A DNA stretch of 15,589 bases from CAYLHS01 sp964383535 (GCA_964383535.1 CAYLHS010000051.1:1-15589), one strand, 5' to 3'; positions 1 to 7,354 are shown, counted from the stretch's first letter. The notes: generated by a model not told the origin, from the letters alone. Numbers and translations are program-made.

Positions 1-123
1 GTCAGGTAGTCCCCCTACACACGCGCCGGCACCCAAACCGGTTCCCTCAGGATCCTGGCCTTCCTGGCTGACAAGGCAGGAACTGCCGACCGACGGGACA
101 AGCTGCCGTTCCCCAACTGGTAC

Positions 124-342
124 ATGGGAGCGGTGTCGACAGTGCTCGAATACGTCTATCCCGAGCTGGCCGGGCGGAGATCCTTCTACGACCTCGTCGT
201 CCAGGATCTCAAACGGGCCGGGCTCATCACAGTCGACTCACTTCACGTGACAGGGACAGTCGACGGCTACATGCTCGCAAAGCACTCAAGCGGCATGGGA
301 GACCGATTCCTCGACTTCATCACCCGACCCGAGCCAGAGTGA
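124..342 (+). CDS. Uncharacterised small protein, left of the island
   Basis: I do not recognise this gene. The ATG at 124 gives 72 residues, but the same frame is open back to a TAG at 7-9, and the translated upstream stretch (positions 10-123) also looks protein-like. The real start may therefore be a non-ATG codon further left, or this may be the 3' piece of a broken gene. The C-terminal half has the pattern of a small winged-helix or phage/abortive-infection protein tail: a leucine-rich helix, then KRAGLI, then a GDRFLDFI segment close to the end. That resemblance is only a pattern, not a family assignment. No convincing ribosome binding site precedes the ATG. It ends 60 bp before the orphan tRNA fragment at 403, so it belongs either to the host DNA beyond the island or to a second accessory element. 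Confidence 0.35.
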   Translation: MGAVSTVLEYVYPELAGRRSFYDLVVQDLKRAGLITVDSLHVTGTVDGYMLAKHSSGMGDRFLDFITRPEPE

Positions 343-402
343 CAGGAAAGCCCGACCGCGCCCCCCGGCCGCTGTCACCAAACCACACACGGGATTCCCT
401 CG

Positions 403-449
403 GCTCCGGGGGTGAGACTCGAACTCACAACCTGCGGATTAACAGTCCG
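403..449 (-). repeat. Left attachment-site copy: orphan 3' fragment of tRNA-Asn
   Basis: This 47-bp stretch is identical to 7739-7785. It contains the tRNA T-arm, variable region, anticodon loop and anticodon stem read on the minus strand, plus two bases beyond the tRNA 3' end. The bases after 449 diverge from the tRNA, so no D-arm or 5' acceptor strand follows and this copy cannot make a tRNA. It marks the distal end of the island. Confidence 0.9.
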
Positions 450-766
450 ATCCGGCACGATCCCCTGACCAGGCGAAACGCGAAGAACTGTGCCCTGAGC
501 AGGCGCTTTGACTGCTCGTCAGATTGCATTGTCTTGCACTGGTTTTCACCACCGCGCGTCGTGAGCGCGTCCTGGCCGATCGGACGGGACGACTCGCTGC
601 AGCAGACCGGGGGTTCTCCTCGGACTGCACACCGGCTCGTCTGCCGACCATTAGCGGACGTCGGAACGCAGGCCAACTCGATGGATCTAGAGGTTCGACC
701 GTGTCCCGGATCCGATAGGTCCCAGATTTCACGTCGGGGATGATGATGGTGGCCAACGGACTCGCC
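450..766. other. Gene-poor stretch between left attachment site and gntK
   Basis: These 317 bases hold no gene I can recognise. Open frames exist on both strands but have no family resemblance and no ribosome binding site. On the minus strand, a frame around 640-740 reads protein-like (for example RIRDTVEPLDPSSWPAF) and may be a relic, but I cannot name it. The only structured element is the 15-mer at 465-479, matched near the other end of the island. Confidence 0.5.
465..479 (+). repeat. Candidate recombinase arm-type site, left copy
   Basis: The sequence ctgaccaggcgaaac lies 15 bp inside the left attachment core. A copy differing at one base lies at 7720-7734, 4 bp inside the right core, in the same orientation. 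In a circularised element these two would flank the core as direct repeats, the arrangement of integrase arm-type sites. The role is inferred from position alone. Confidence 0.4.
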
Positions 767-1291
767 CTACTTGGTTCCCAGTCTCGCCACTGCGAGAGCC
801 ACGAGCTCGTCAACGGGCAGTCGGATGTCGGCGACAAGTACATCTTCATCGGGGTCTGGTCGCTCAAGCGCGTCAAGCTGAGACGCGAGAAGGCTCGCAG
901 GCATGAACTCGTGCACCCGCTCAGCGAGTCGATCAGCAAGCAGCTCTTCGCTTCCATCGAGGAAGAGGAATCGGGCATTCGGAGCGTGAGCGCGCAGACA
1001 GTCCCGATATCGACGTCGCAGTGCCGAGCAAGCGATGACAACCGATCGCGCAGCCAATGCGTCCGCGATCTCGAGAAGCCACGGTTGGCGGTCCTCTTCA
1101 GAGAGAGGAATGCCAGCCGACATCTTGGTTCGATTCGCCTCCGGATGCAGTTCATCTCCGTCCACGAACGGGATGTCCAACTGCTCGGCAAGCGCCTTGC
1201 CGACGGTAGTCTTGCCAGACCCGGACGCCCCCATGACGACAATGGGGGGCACACGACTTCCTGTGGATGTGTCCTGAATGTTCGCACGCAT
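767..1291 (-). CDS. gntK: Gluconokinase (D-gluconate to 6-phosphogluconate)
   Basis: The 174-residue product matches the GntK family in length and layout. It has a P-loop GASGSGKT at residues 21-28, the substrate-side motif DGDELHPEANRTKM at about 44-57, a CSALRRRYRD motif after the central sheet, and a C-terminal segment SLLASQLDALERP typical of this kinase. GntK phosphorylates D-gluconate with ATP in the cytoplasm and feeds the pentose phosphate or Entner-Doudoroff route. The ATG at 1291 is chosen because GAGG lies at a plausible distance upstream. It is the last cargo gene of the island and follows the manD remnant by 38 bp. It does not phosphorylate 2-keto-3-deoxygluconate as far as the family is known, so it is not a substitute for KdgK. 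Its presence suggests that gluconate is a second substrate of the locus. Confidence 0.93.
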   Translation of the reverse strand: MRANIQDTSTGSRVPPIVVMGASGSGKTTVGKALAEQLDIPFVDGDELHPEANRTKMSAGIPLSEEDRQPWLLEIADALAARSVVIACSALRRRYRDCLRAHAPNARFLFLDGSEELLADRLAERVHEFMPASLLASQLDALERPDPDEDVLVADIRLPVDELVALAVARLGTK

Positions 1292-1294
1292 GAT

Positions 1295-1320
1295 ATGCCT
1301 CGTCGGTCAGCCGGAGGCAT
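1295..1320 (-). promoter_or_regulatory. Stem-loop overlapping the gntK ribosome binding site
   Basis: An interrupted inverted repeat pairs 1295-1301 with 1314-1320, then, after a two-base bulge, 1304-1306 with 1311-1313 around a 4-base loop. On the minus strand the 3' arm contains the GAGG that would serve as gntK's ribosome binding site. There is no T-run after it, so a translational control hairpin is more likely than a terminator. It could also be chance. Confidence 0.35.
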
Positions 1321-1329
1321 CGCGTCGGG

Positions 1330-1530
1330 CTACCGGTCTTCGACGGTGCCGTCGGTAGGCCTGTTGAAGTGGAGATACGCCTGCTGATAGGAGCATTCGC
1401 CTGCTTCGTCGACATCGAGCTTACTCCAGTCCAGACCGTCACCGGGATGGATCAGTCCGTCTTGCCAGGTGAAGGACTGCCGAAGTGAGGCGTCGGTCCT
1501 GGACCCATACTGTATGCGCACCACCTCCGG
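1330..1530 (-). pseudogene. C-terminal remnant of a second mannonate dehydratase (manD) gene
   Basis: The minus-strand frame ending at the TAG at 1330-1332 encodes about 66 residues that align with the last part of the intact ManD in this island. Shared blocks in order are QYG-RT, QSFTW, G--HPG, DEA, AYL, F-R and DGT, with roughly 25-30 identical positions by eye, and both end at the same place. DNA similarity is also visible (for example gtgaaggactg in both). Everything upstream, including the barrel with its metal ligands, is missing: the fragment starts just after the SDR stop codon, and its frame runs into the antisense of the SDR gene. It therefore cannot be an enzyme. It is diverged rather than identical, so it is an old duplicate or a relic of a different manD acquired with the island. 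Confidence 0.8.
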
Positions 1531-1538
1531 CAGAGGCG

Positions 1539-2324
1539 TCAGATAGTCATAGCGGAGAATCCCCCGTCGACGGGAATCAGGGCGCCGGTCACGAATCCCG
1601 ATGCCTGTCCGGAGGCCAGCCAGAGCAATACCCCGTCGAACTCGTGCGGCTCTCCCAGACGGGCAGCGGGCGTATGTGCGACAATGCTCGCCACACGCTC
1701 GTCGGTGAGCAGTGAGCGGTTCTGTTCTGCCGGAAAGAAGCCGGGAAGGATGGCGTTCACCCGGATCCCCATCGACGCCAGTTCGCGCGCGAGATACTGT
1801 GTGAGATTGTTGATCCCCGCCTTGGCCACACCGTAGCTCAACACGCGGCTGAGTGGTGGTCCCGAGGAGGCTGAGGAGATATTGATGATGGACGCGCCTC
1901 CTGGCCGATTCTGCATCAACGGCGTCATCGCCTGGCACACTCGAAAGACTGACGTCAGATTGACATCGATCATGTGCTGCCATTCCTCCTCGCTGATCTC
2001 GAGGAAGGGTGTCGCGGAATTGGCACCCGCAGCGTTGACGAGGATGTCGAGGCCGCCGTCCTTGCCGAGTGACCGTGCGGCGTGCTCGAGCGACTCCCGG
2101 TCCGTCACGTCGAGGGCGAGGAAGGAGGCCGTCGCTCCGGTGGCGGTGATGGCCGACACAACGGATCTGCCACGCTCGATCGATCGCCCAAGGACCACCA
2201 CATCGGCTCCTGCCGCAGCCAGTGTCTCGGCAAAGCGACTCCCCAAAGTCCCGGTGCCGCCGACGACGGCCGCTCGGCGCCCGTTCAGACCGAATAGCTC
2301 GCTAAGCGTGTTCCGCGTACTCAT
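1539..2324 (-). CDS. SDR-family oxidoreductase, probable fructuronate reductase (D-mannonate oxidoreductase)
   Basis: This 261-residue protein is a classical short-chain dehydrogenase. It has a nucleotide-binding GGTGTLG at residues 22-28, the NAAG motif at 97-100, Asn122, and the catalytic Ser151-Tyr164-Lys168 set (YxxxK), with a C-terminal PVDGGF. The fold is certain; the substrate is inferred from context. It sits between uxaE and manD-type genes, where a reductase taking D-fructuronate to D-mannonate is needed, and the SDR-type enzyme YjmF/UxuB of Bacillus fills that role. Its ATG overlaps the uxaE stop as ATGA (2321-2324), so the two are translationally coupled. A different sugar-acid dehydrogenase, such as a gluconate 5-dehydrogenase, remains possible, especially with gntK nearby. 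Confidence 0.85.
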   Translation of the reverse strand: MSTRNTLSELFGLNGRRAAVVGGTGTLGSRFAETLAAAGADVVVLGRSIERGRSVVSAITATGATASFLALDVTDRESLEHAARSLGKDGGLDILVNAAGANSATPFLEISEEEWQHMIDVNLTSVFRVCQAMTPLMQNRPGGASIINISSASSGPPLSRVLSYGVAKAGINNLTQYLARELASMGIRVNAILPGFFPAEQNRSLLTDERVASIVAHTPAARLGEPHEFDGVLLWLASGQASGFVTGALIPVDGGFSAMTI

Positions 2325-3379
2325 CGTTGTCCACCCGCTGCGGTAGAGGCCTTCGAGAACGGCGTCAGATGACGGCCGATGTGCGATGCCAGAGCGCCCT
2401 CATAGGCCTCCGACCGAGCCGTTATTACGTCACGGATTGCGTACCACAACTGAGATGGCTCGCGTTCGTCCTGCGATCGCAATACGGCACCATACTCAAC
2501 ATGCAGGATCTGGCGGGAATTGGGTTCCGAGACCAGATCAACGAGACGTTGGCCAGGCACGGCTTCGCATTCCGGCGTCTTCTCGAGGCGGGCGGAAACC
2601 AGATAGCTCGCTCGAGCGTCCCGGTATGCGTTTCGACTGGCTGTGTAGATGAGCCTGAAGAGTGCCGGTTCGAAACGTGCCACGATGTCCAGTGCAACTA
2701 GGTAGCTCGTTCCGGAGGTCTTGAGGTGGACGAGCCCGCCTGTCGCCTCCGCGATGAGATCATAGATACTGACCTTGTCGGATCCCGAGTGGAGGCTGAT
2801 CTTGTAGGGCCCAAACGCTCTGGCGATCTTGGCGTGGGACACCACACTCTCGTACAGAACCCGGGGATCTCCCTTGTAGTCAACCCCCTTCTCGAAGTCC
2901 CCGATGTAGCGAGGCGCGAAGGCCACCCAGCGCATTCCGAGACGATTCATCTGTGTTGCCATGTAGGCATGCTCGAGAAGCGTCGTGACTGAATTGGTCT
3001 CATCGACCGATACCTCAACCTCGATACTCCAACGGCTCTTCGCCAGCAGGTGCCGATACATAGAGAAGGCATGAGCCACGGCGGCTCCGTATTTCGCTGC
3101 GGCATGTCGCACATCTGCCTCGGTATACCTCAGGTTGAAGTCGCCGAGATCCAGCGAAAGCCCAGAGTATCTGCGAGTCATCGAAGCAGGGCCATCTTCG
3201 AGTTCAGCCCAAGGCAGCTCTGCGAGTTGCGTAGGTTGAAGGTCGATCAGTCTTCTGGCTGGCCCGGGAACAACAGTCATGACAGTTGCTGAGAGCGGGT
3301 CGAACGATGTCTCCAATTCGTACACAATCGAATCCCTCAACAGAGCAAGCGAACCAGATGTTGGACAGCTACCAGTCAT
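2321..3379 (-). CDS. uxaE: Tagaturonate/fructuronate epimerase family protein, N-terminally short
   Basis: UxaE interconverts D-tagaturonate and D-fructuronate, letting galacturonate enter the glucuronate branch. The body matches the family: SIEVEVSVDET at 118-128, RYIGDFEKGVDYKGD at 157-171, LHSGSDK at 196-202, HLKTSGTSYL at 218-227, HVEYGAVL at 293-300, and a GRHL near the C-terminus. The product is 352 residues. From memory, characterised UxaE proteins are longer, about 400-480, with an N-terminal part carrying a GDRLGLATPGH-like motif and a DHLKT motif; I see neither here. The first 40 or so residues look non-homologous. The ATG lies inside the last codons of manD (11-bp overlap) and lacks a clear ribosome binding site, so expression probably depends on coupling. 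Family confidence is high; whether it is active is doubtful. Confidence 0.8.
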   Translation of the reverse strand: MTGSCPTSGSLALLRDSIVYELETSFDPLSATVMTVVPGPARRLIDLQPTQLAELPWAELEDGPASMTRRYSGLSLDLGDFNLRYTEADVRHAAAKYGAAVAHAFSMYRHLLAKSRWSIEVEVSVDETNSVTTLLEHAYMATQMNRLGMRWVAFAPRYIGDFEKGVDYKGDPRVLYESVVSHAKIARAFGPYKISLHSGSDKVSIYDLIAEATGGLVHLKTSGTSYLVALDIVARFEPALFRLIYTASRNAYRDARASYLVSARLEKTPECEAVPGQRLVDLVSEPNSRQILHVEYGAVLRSQDEREPSQLWYAIRDVITARSEAYEGALASHIGRHLTPFSKASTAAGGQR

Positions 3380-4607
3380 GGATTGTGCCGTCTTTCAGTC
3401 GAGTGAAGGGCAGATACGCACGGACATAGGGGTACTTCCGCGCCTCATCCAGGTTCAGGGTGACTCCCAGTCCCGGCTGCGAACCCGGGTGCAGGAACCC
3501 TTCGGACCAAGTGAAGGACTGAGTGAACACTGCGTTGGTCCGTGGTCCGTACTGCATGTACTCCTGAATGCCGAAGTTGTGCAGTGACAGACCAAGGTGG
3601 AGCGCAGCAGCCATTCCCACAGGTGAGACATCCGTTGGGCCATGCATGCCGGATTTGATCTGGTATTGGGCGGCGTGTTCAAGAATCCTCTTGAGGTGCG
3701 TGATTCCGCCGGCATGAGTCACGGAACTTCGGACGTAGTCGATGAGCTGTTCGCGAATGAGTGTCTGGTAGTCCCATACGGAGTTCATTACTTCGCCGAC
3801 CGCGAGGGGAGTCGTGGTGTGACGACGAATCAGCCGGAAGGCCTCTTGATTCTCCGCTGGAGTGCAATCCTCCAACCAGAAGAGCCGGTAGGGCTCGAGG
3901 GACTTGCCGAGACTCGCCGCCTGAATGGGAGTGAGGCGGTGGTGACAGTCGTGCAATAGGGGTAGGTCTTCCCCGAATTGGTTTCTGACTGCCTCGAAGA
4001 CTCCAGGCAGGTGCCGCAAGTACGCGTCGGTATCCCAGCTCTCCTCGACTGGGTGCTTCCCACGTTGGGCGGGTTCGTGGTCGTACCGGACCCCCTCGTT
4101 GCCCTCGAGGCCCTTGGATGAGGCGATGCCGTAGAGGGACGTCAATCCAGGTATGCCGCTCTGGATCCGGATTGCACGGTAGCCCTGCTCCAAGTGTGCA
4201 GTGACGCTTTCGAAGAGCTCTTGGGTGCTCTGTCCGCTTGCATGTCCGTAGGCCAACAGTCCGTGCCGGGAGGCTCCTCCGAGGAGTTGGTAGAGGGGCA
4301 TTCCCGCCCTGCGAGCCTTGATATCCCAAAGCGCCACATCGACTGCTGCGATAGCCGCCATTGTGACCGGTCCCCGCCTCCAGTACGCGCCACGGTAGAG
4401 GAACTGCCAGGTATCCTCGATGCGGTGGGCATCCTTGCCTAGGAGGAGGGGAACGATGTGGTCCCGAAGGTATGCAACGACTGCTAGCTCTCGTCCGTTC
4501 AGTGTTCCATCGCCGAGGCCGACATAACCGTCGTCGGTCTCCAATCGTAGTGTTACGAAGTTCCGGTCCGGGCTGGTGACGATGACCTCCGCACGTTCAA
4601 TACTCAC
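3369..4607 (-). CDS. manD: D-mannonate dehydratase family protein (enolase superfamily, ManD/RspA type)
   Basis: The 412-residue product closely follows E. coli RspA and ManD enzymes along its whole length: RNFVTL near the N-terminus, LGDGTLNGREL at 31-41, GAYWRRGPVTM at 73-83, and metal ligands Asp220 (LHDCHHRLTP), Glu246 (WLEDCTPAENQ) and Glu272 (VGEVMNS). His322 in MHGPTD is the expected catalytic residue, and the end is DGTIHDW. ManD dehydrates D-mannonate to 2-keto-3-deoxygluconate with Mg2+. I chose the GTG at 4607 because GGGAG lies about 9 bp upstream and this start matches the family N-terminus; the frame is open further left without homology. The residue after His322-Gly323 is Pro324, discussed in the findings, which may mark weak or altered activity (for example on D-gluconate). 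It follows a 558-bp gap after uxaC and overlaps uxaE. Confidence 0.94.
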   Translation of the reverse strand: MSIERAEVIVTSPDRNFVTLRLETDDGYVGLGDGTLNGRELAVVAYLRDHIVPLLLGKDAHRIEDTWQFLYRGAYWRRGPVTMAAIAAVDVALWDIKARRAGMPLYQLLGGASRHGLLAYGHASGQSTQELFESVTAHLEQGYRAIRIQSGIPGLTSLYGIASSKGLEGNEGVRYDHEPAQRGKHPVEESWDTDAYLRHLPGVFEAVRNQFGEDLPLLHDCHHRLTPIQAASLGKSLEPYRLFWLEDCTPAENQEAFRLIRRHTTTPLAVGEVMNSVWDYQTLIREQLIDYVRSSVTHAGGITHLKRILEHAAQYQIKSGMHGPTDVSPVGMAAALHLGLSLHNFGIQEYMQYGPRTNAVFTQSFTWSEGFLHPGSQPGLGVTLNLDEARKYPYVRAYLPFTRLKDGTIHDW

Positions 4608-5165
4608 GTCAGCTCTCCCTTCATCGAGGCCTGGCCCGAGCTCCCGGCGACAGTGGCTGACTGTGCAACCTCGTCCGACCGATTCGATGAGTTCATCGCT
4701 CGCCTCGAATCGAGGAGGGCTCAATCGTCGTGCTTTGTTGAACTCGAGGAGTCCGCAGGCGACCTTCGCTCCATTGCCCGGAATGTTGTCGCGCATGGCA
4801 CCACACTGATCGGCGAGCCACCGGTCTGTCGCCTGTTCTCCTGACCGAGAAGCGTGCGTCCTGGGGCCGCCGCGGGACTGTCCGCAAGGCTGGTAGCGAT
4901 CTCATCGTTTCGGGACAGAGCATCGAGGCGTATGAGCCCGTTCTGTCAAGCGAGCTCATGGGCGGCATCCCGCCTACGCTCCGAGCAGGCGGCGATGCCC
5001 CGCTAGCCGACTGCATCGACCCGGGTCGCAAACCGGCCTTGGCCGGCTGAAATGCACCGAGGTCTTGTTGAACCCCAACGGGCGGAGAGGATACAGGTGT
5101 TCCGGCGACGGTCGCGAAAGTTGTCCGATTCAGGAGCATCGAAGAGTCGAGAGTGGTCAGCGGGT
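4608..5165. other. 558-bp gap between uxaC and manD, possible gene relic
   Basis: No intact gene fits here, which is odd inside an otherwise overlapping operon. On the + strand, a frame from 4611 to a TGA at 4842-4844 reads plausibly as protein (DRFDEFIARLESRR, then VAHGTTLIGEPP). An open frame from 4742 to a TGA at 5048-5050 continues with protein-like sequence (GSDLIVSGQSIEAYEPVL). Neither has a recognised family, and they would need a frameshift to join. A short inverted repeat (5033-5046, six paired bases either side of tt) is present but has no T-run. The manD ribosome binding site lies at the low end. Confidence 0.45.
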
Positions 5166-6581
5166 TCACAGCTTGAATACCTCACGCGGGATGGTGTGCA
5201 CCAGATCGACTGCCACCCGTTCCGCCATAGGGAGGTCGATTCTCCCTTCACGAACCATCCGGGCGAGGAATGTAGCATCAAGCCTTCGGGACATGTCGTG
5301 TCGCGTTCCGATCGATAGGAGAGATCGGGAGTCGTCAATGAACCCGGCCGATCGGTAGAAACCAGCGCTCTCGGTCACGGCGGAACGCCATCGAAGCGTT
5401 GCGTCAGGAGCATCGAGGAACCACCAAGGCGCTCCAATGTAAACGCTCGGATAGAAGCTCGCGATGGGGGCCAACTCTCGCGAGTAGAGAGACTCGTCGA
5501 CTGTAAAGAGCACGAGATGGAAACCAGGATGCATGCCAAATCGCTCGAGAAGAGGGCGAAGGCTGCAGACGAACTCGGTACTGACCGGGAAGTCGTGACC
5601 CGTGTCCGGCCCAAATCGCTGGAACGTACGGCTACTGTGATTGCGGAAGACACCGGGGTGGATCATCATGACCAGCCCGTCCTCCGTGGACATGCGAGCC
5701 ATCTCCATGAGCATGTGGCCCTGGAACGCTCGCGACTCCGCGTCAGAGAGGCTTCCGGTCAATCCTCTTCGGTAGAGGGCTGCAGCATCGGAGTCTCCCA
5801 GGTTCACGGTCAAGGGTTCATAGACCCCGTGGTCAGCAGCCACCGCTCCGTGTGCTTTGAAGTGGAGCCGTCGCGCGGCAAGGGCGTCCAGATACGCTCG
5901 ATAGTCGCTCACTGGAGCCCCGAATGATTCGACGAGACTCGCGACTCGTTTGACCCAGGTCGGATTAGCGGGATCGATATATCGGTCCGGCCGGAAGTTC
6001 GGCAAGAGCCTCACTGGGAAGCTCGGATCGGCCTCAAGCGAAGCGTGCTGCGCTAGATCGTCCATGGGATCATCGGTAGTTGCAAGCACCTCCACACCGA
6101 ACATATCCAACAGCGAGCGCGGCCGGAGGTCGTCCGAGGCTAGAGCCTTGACAATCTGGTCGTAGGTGGCATCAGCGGACTCTTCACTCGGCATGTCGTC
6201 GATTCCCAGGACACCAACAAGCTGGCTCGTCAGCCAGTATCCTGAGGCCGTACCGGCGAAGCGGTGCCAGTTTGAACAGAAGATCCGCCAGATTTCTCGG
6301 GCTGGCACCACAGATTCCGTCCCGTTCGCGGGTGTCAATCCGAGCTGTTCCAGCCCGAACCCTGCGGAGTGAAGGATCCGAAGGACATAGTGATCCTCTT
6401 GTATCAGGAGCCGTACGGGATCCGAGAACGTGTCATTCGCAGTGAAGAGCTCTGGACTCAGATGGCCGTGCGGCGAGAGAATCGGGAGTTCGGCCACGGC
6501 CTGGTAGAGATGTCTAGCGATTTCGCGTGTCGCGGCGTCGCTTGGGAAGAGACGATCCGGGTCAAGGTGGAGCTCTGTCAT
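5166..6581 (-). CDS. uxaC: Uronate isomerase (glucuronate/galacturonate isomerase)
   Basis: UxaC converts D-glucuronate to D-fructuronate and D-galacturonate to D-tagaturonate, the entry step of hexuronate catabolism in the cytoplasm. The 471-residue product has the family's usual length (about 470). It belongs to the amidohydrolase superfamily: the HxH metal motif is His38-x-His40 in SPHGHLSP, and later blocks include HFKAHGA, MMIHPGVFRNHSSRTF, DTGHDFPVSTEF, APWWFLDAP and IGTRHDMSRR, with the typical tail PREVFKL. The ATG at 6581 is chosen because AGGAGAGGG precedes it closely and homology begins there; a longer frame upstream overlaps lacI and is not homologous. Its ATG overlaps the lacI remnant's stop as ATGA (6578-6581). 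It is complete and looks functional. Confidence 0.96.
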   Translation of the reverse strand: MTELHLDPDRLFPSDAATREIARHLYQAVAELPILSPHGHLSPELFTANDTFSDPVRLLIQEDHYVLRILHSAGFGLEQLGLTPANGTESVVPAREIWRIFCSNWHRFAGTASGYWLTSQLVGVLGIDDMPSEESADATYDQIVKALASDDLRPRSLLDMFGVEVLATTDDPMDDLAQHASLEADPSFPVRLLPNFRPDRYIDPANPTWVKRVASLVESFGAPVSDYRAYLDALAARRLHFKAHGAVAADHGVYEPLTVNLGDSDAAALYRRGLTGSLSDAESRAFQGHMLMEMARMSTEDGLVMMIHPGVFRNHSSRTFQRFGPDTGHDFPVSTEFVCSLRPLLERFGMHPGFHLVLFTVDESLYSRELAPIASFYPSVYIGAPWWFLDAPDATLRWRSAVTESAGFYRSAGFIDDSRSLLSIGTRHDMSRRLDATFLARMVREGRIDLPMAERVAVDLVHTIPREVFKL

Positions 6582-7354
6582 CCTTCGCCCTCTCCTGCGA
6601 TCGGAGTTACTGTGCCTGGCAATCGATTGCCCTCGCTCGGGTGTTTCATGTGTGTCGGATTCCCGGAAGGGAGTTGCGGCGCCCGGCCAACAGAACCCCG
6701 AATCACGAGTTCCGGGGTGATCGGAGGCCATCCTCGTTCTGACGAAGACAGCGTGCCGGACTGAGATTCTGTCTCACGGAGGAGGAGGCGAACTGCTCGA
6801 TCACTGGCAACTGCGAGCGAAGTCCGAATAGTCGTAAGTGGCAGGGTCGTCCAGTCGGCCCCAGAGATGTCGTCGAACCCTACGATGCTGAGCTCGCCCG
6901 GCACATCGATCTCGTTGCGGATTGCAGTTCTCATCAGGCCGATGGCCATCAGATCGCTATACGCGAGAACGGCCGTGGCTACGGCAGCGAGAACCTTGGG
7001 AAGAGCCGCTTTGCCTCCTTCGAGGGTCGGTACGCCCGACGGGATCTCCAAAACAGAGATCCCTCTTCCGCGGGCGAGGTGGCGAAGGCGTGCTAGTCGG
7101 GCACCGCTCATCCAAGAGTTATCTGGTCCACGGATGAAGGCCACCGACTGATGCCCGAGCCCTCTGAGATGCGCGAGCGCTTGGTCGATGCCGGGGTCGA
7201 TTTCGGGGACAATGCTCGCTACGCCCTCGACTTGCCGATCAATGACGACGACTGGACGACGTTCTGCAAGTGCTCTGATGATTCGGTTCGAGATCCTCAT
7301 CGAGATCGCCTTCCTCCCCGAGGATGCTGAGGTGCTCAAGCGTCGGGTACGCAT
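6578..7354 (-). pseudogene. LacI-family regulator lacking the DNA-binding domain (5' truncated)
   Basis: From RIIRALAERRPVVVIDR (about residue 23) onward, the frame matches the ligand-binding domain of LacI-type repressors: LRGLGHQSVAFIRGP, AYSDLMAIGLMRTAIRNEIDVPGELSIVGFDD, and TTIRTS. The family is normally about 340 residues, with an N-terminal helix-turn-helix and the first half of the sensor domain. Here roughly 110-130 residues are missing, and no frame between 7355 and 7738 encodes a helix-turn-helix. A different frame just upstream (ATG at 7373, GDLDEDL) may continue the sensor domain, hinting at a frameshift as well as a deletion. If translated, the product could still bind a sugar but not DNA. 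It overlaps uxaC by 4 bp, so it was probably the operon's own uronate-responsive repressor. Confidence 0.8.

Noticed and set aside
439..1320. Minus-strand ORF of 293 codons covering gntK and the left gap
   Set aside because: It is out of frame with gntK, which is clearly real, and has no homology overall; only its end (about 640-740) looked faintly protein-like.
4608..4796. Longer manD start at 4796
   Set aside because: The GTG at 4607 matches the family N-terminus and has a ribosome binding site; the extension has no similarity.
5033..5046. Inverted repeat ccggcc-tt-ggccgg as a terminator after uxaC
   Set aside because: Only six pairs, a two-base loop and no T-run; it lies about 120 bp after the uxaC stop and is common in GC-rich DNA.
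6582..6731. Longer uxaC start at 6731
   Set aside because: The extra 50 residues overlap the lacI remnant out of frame and match nothing; the ATG at 6581 has a good ribosome binding site and fits the family.
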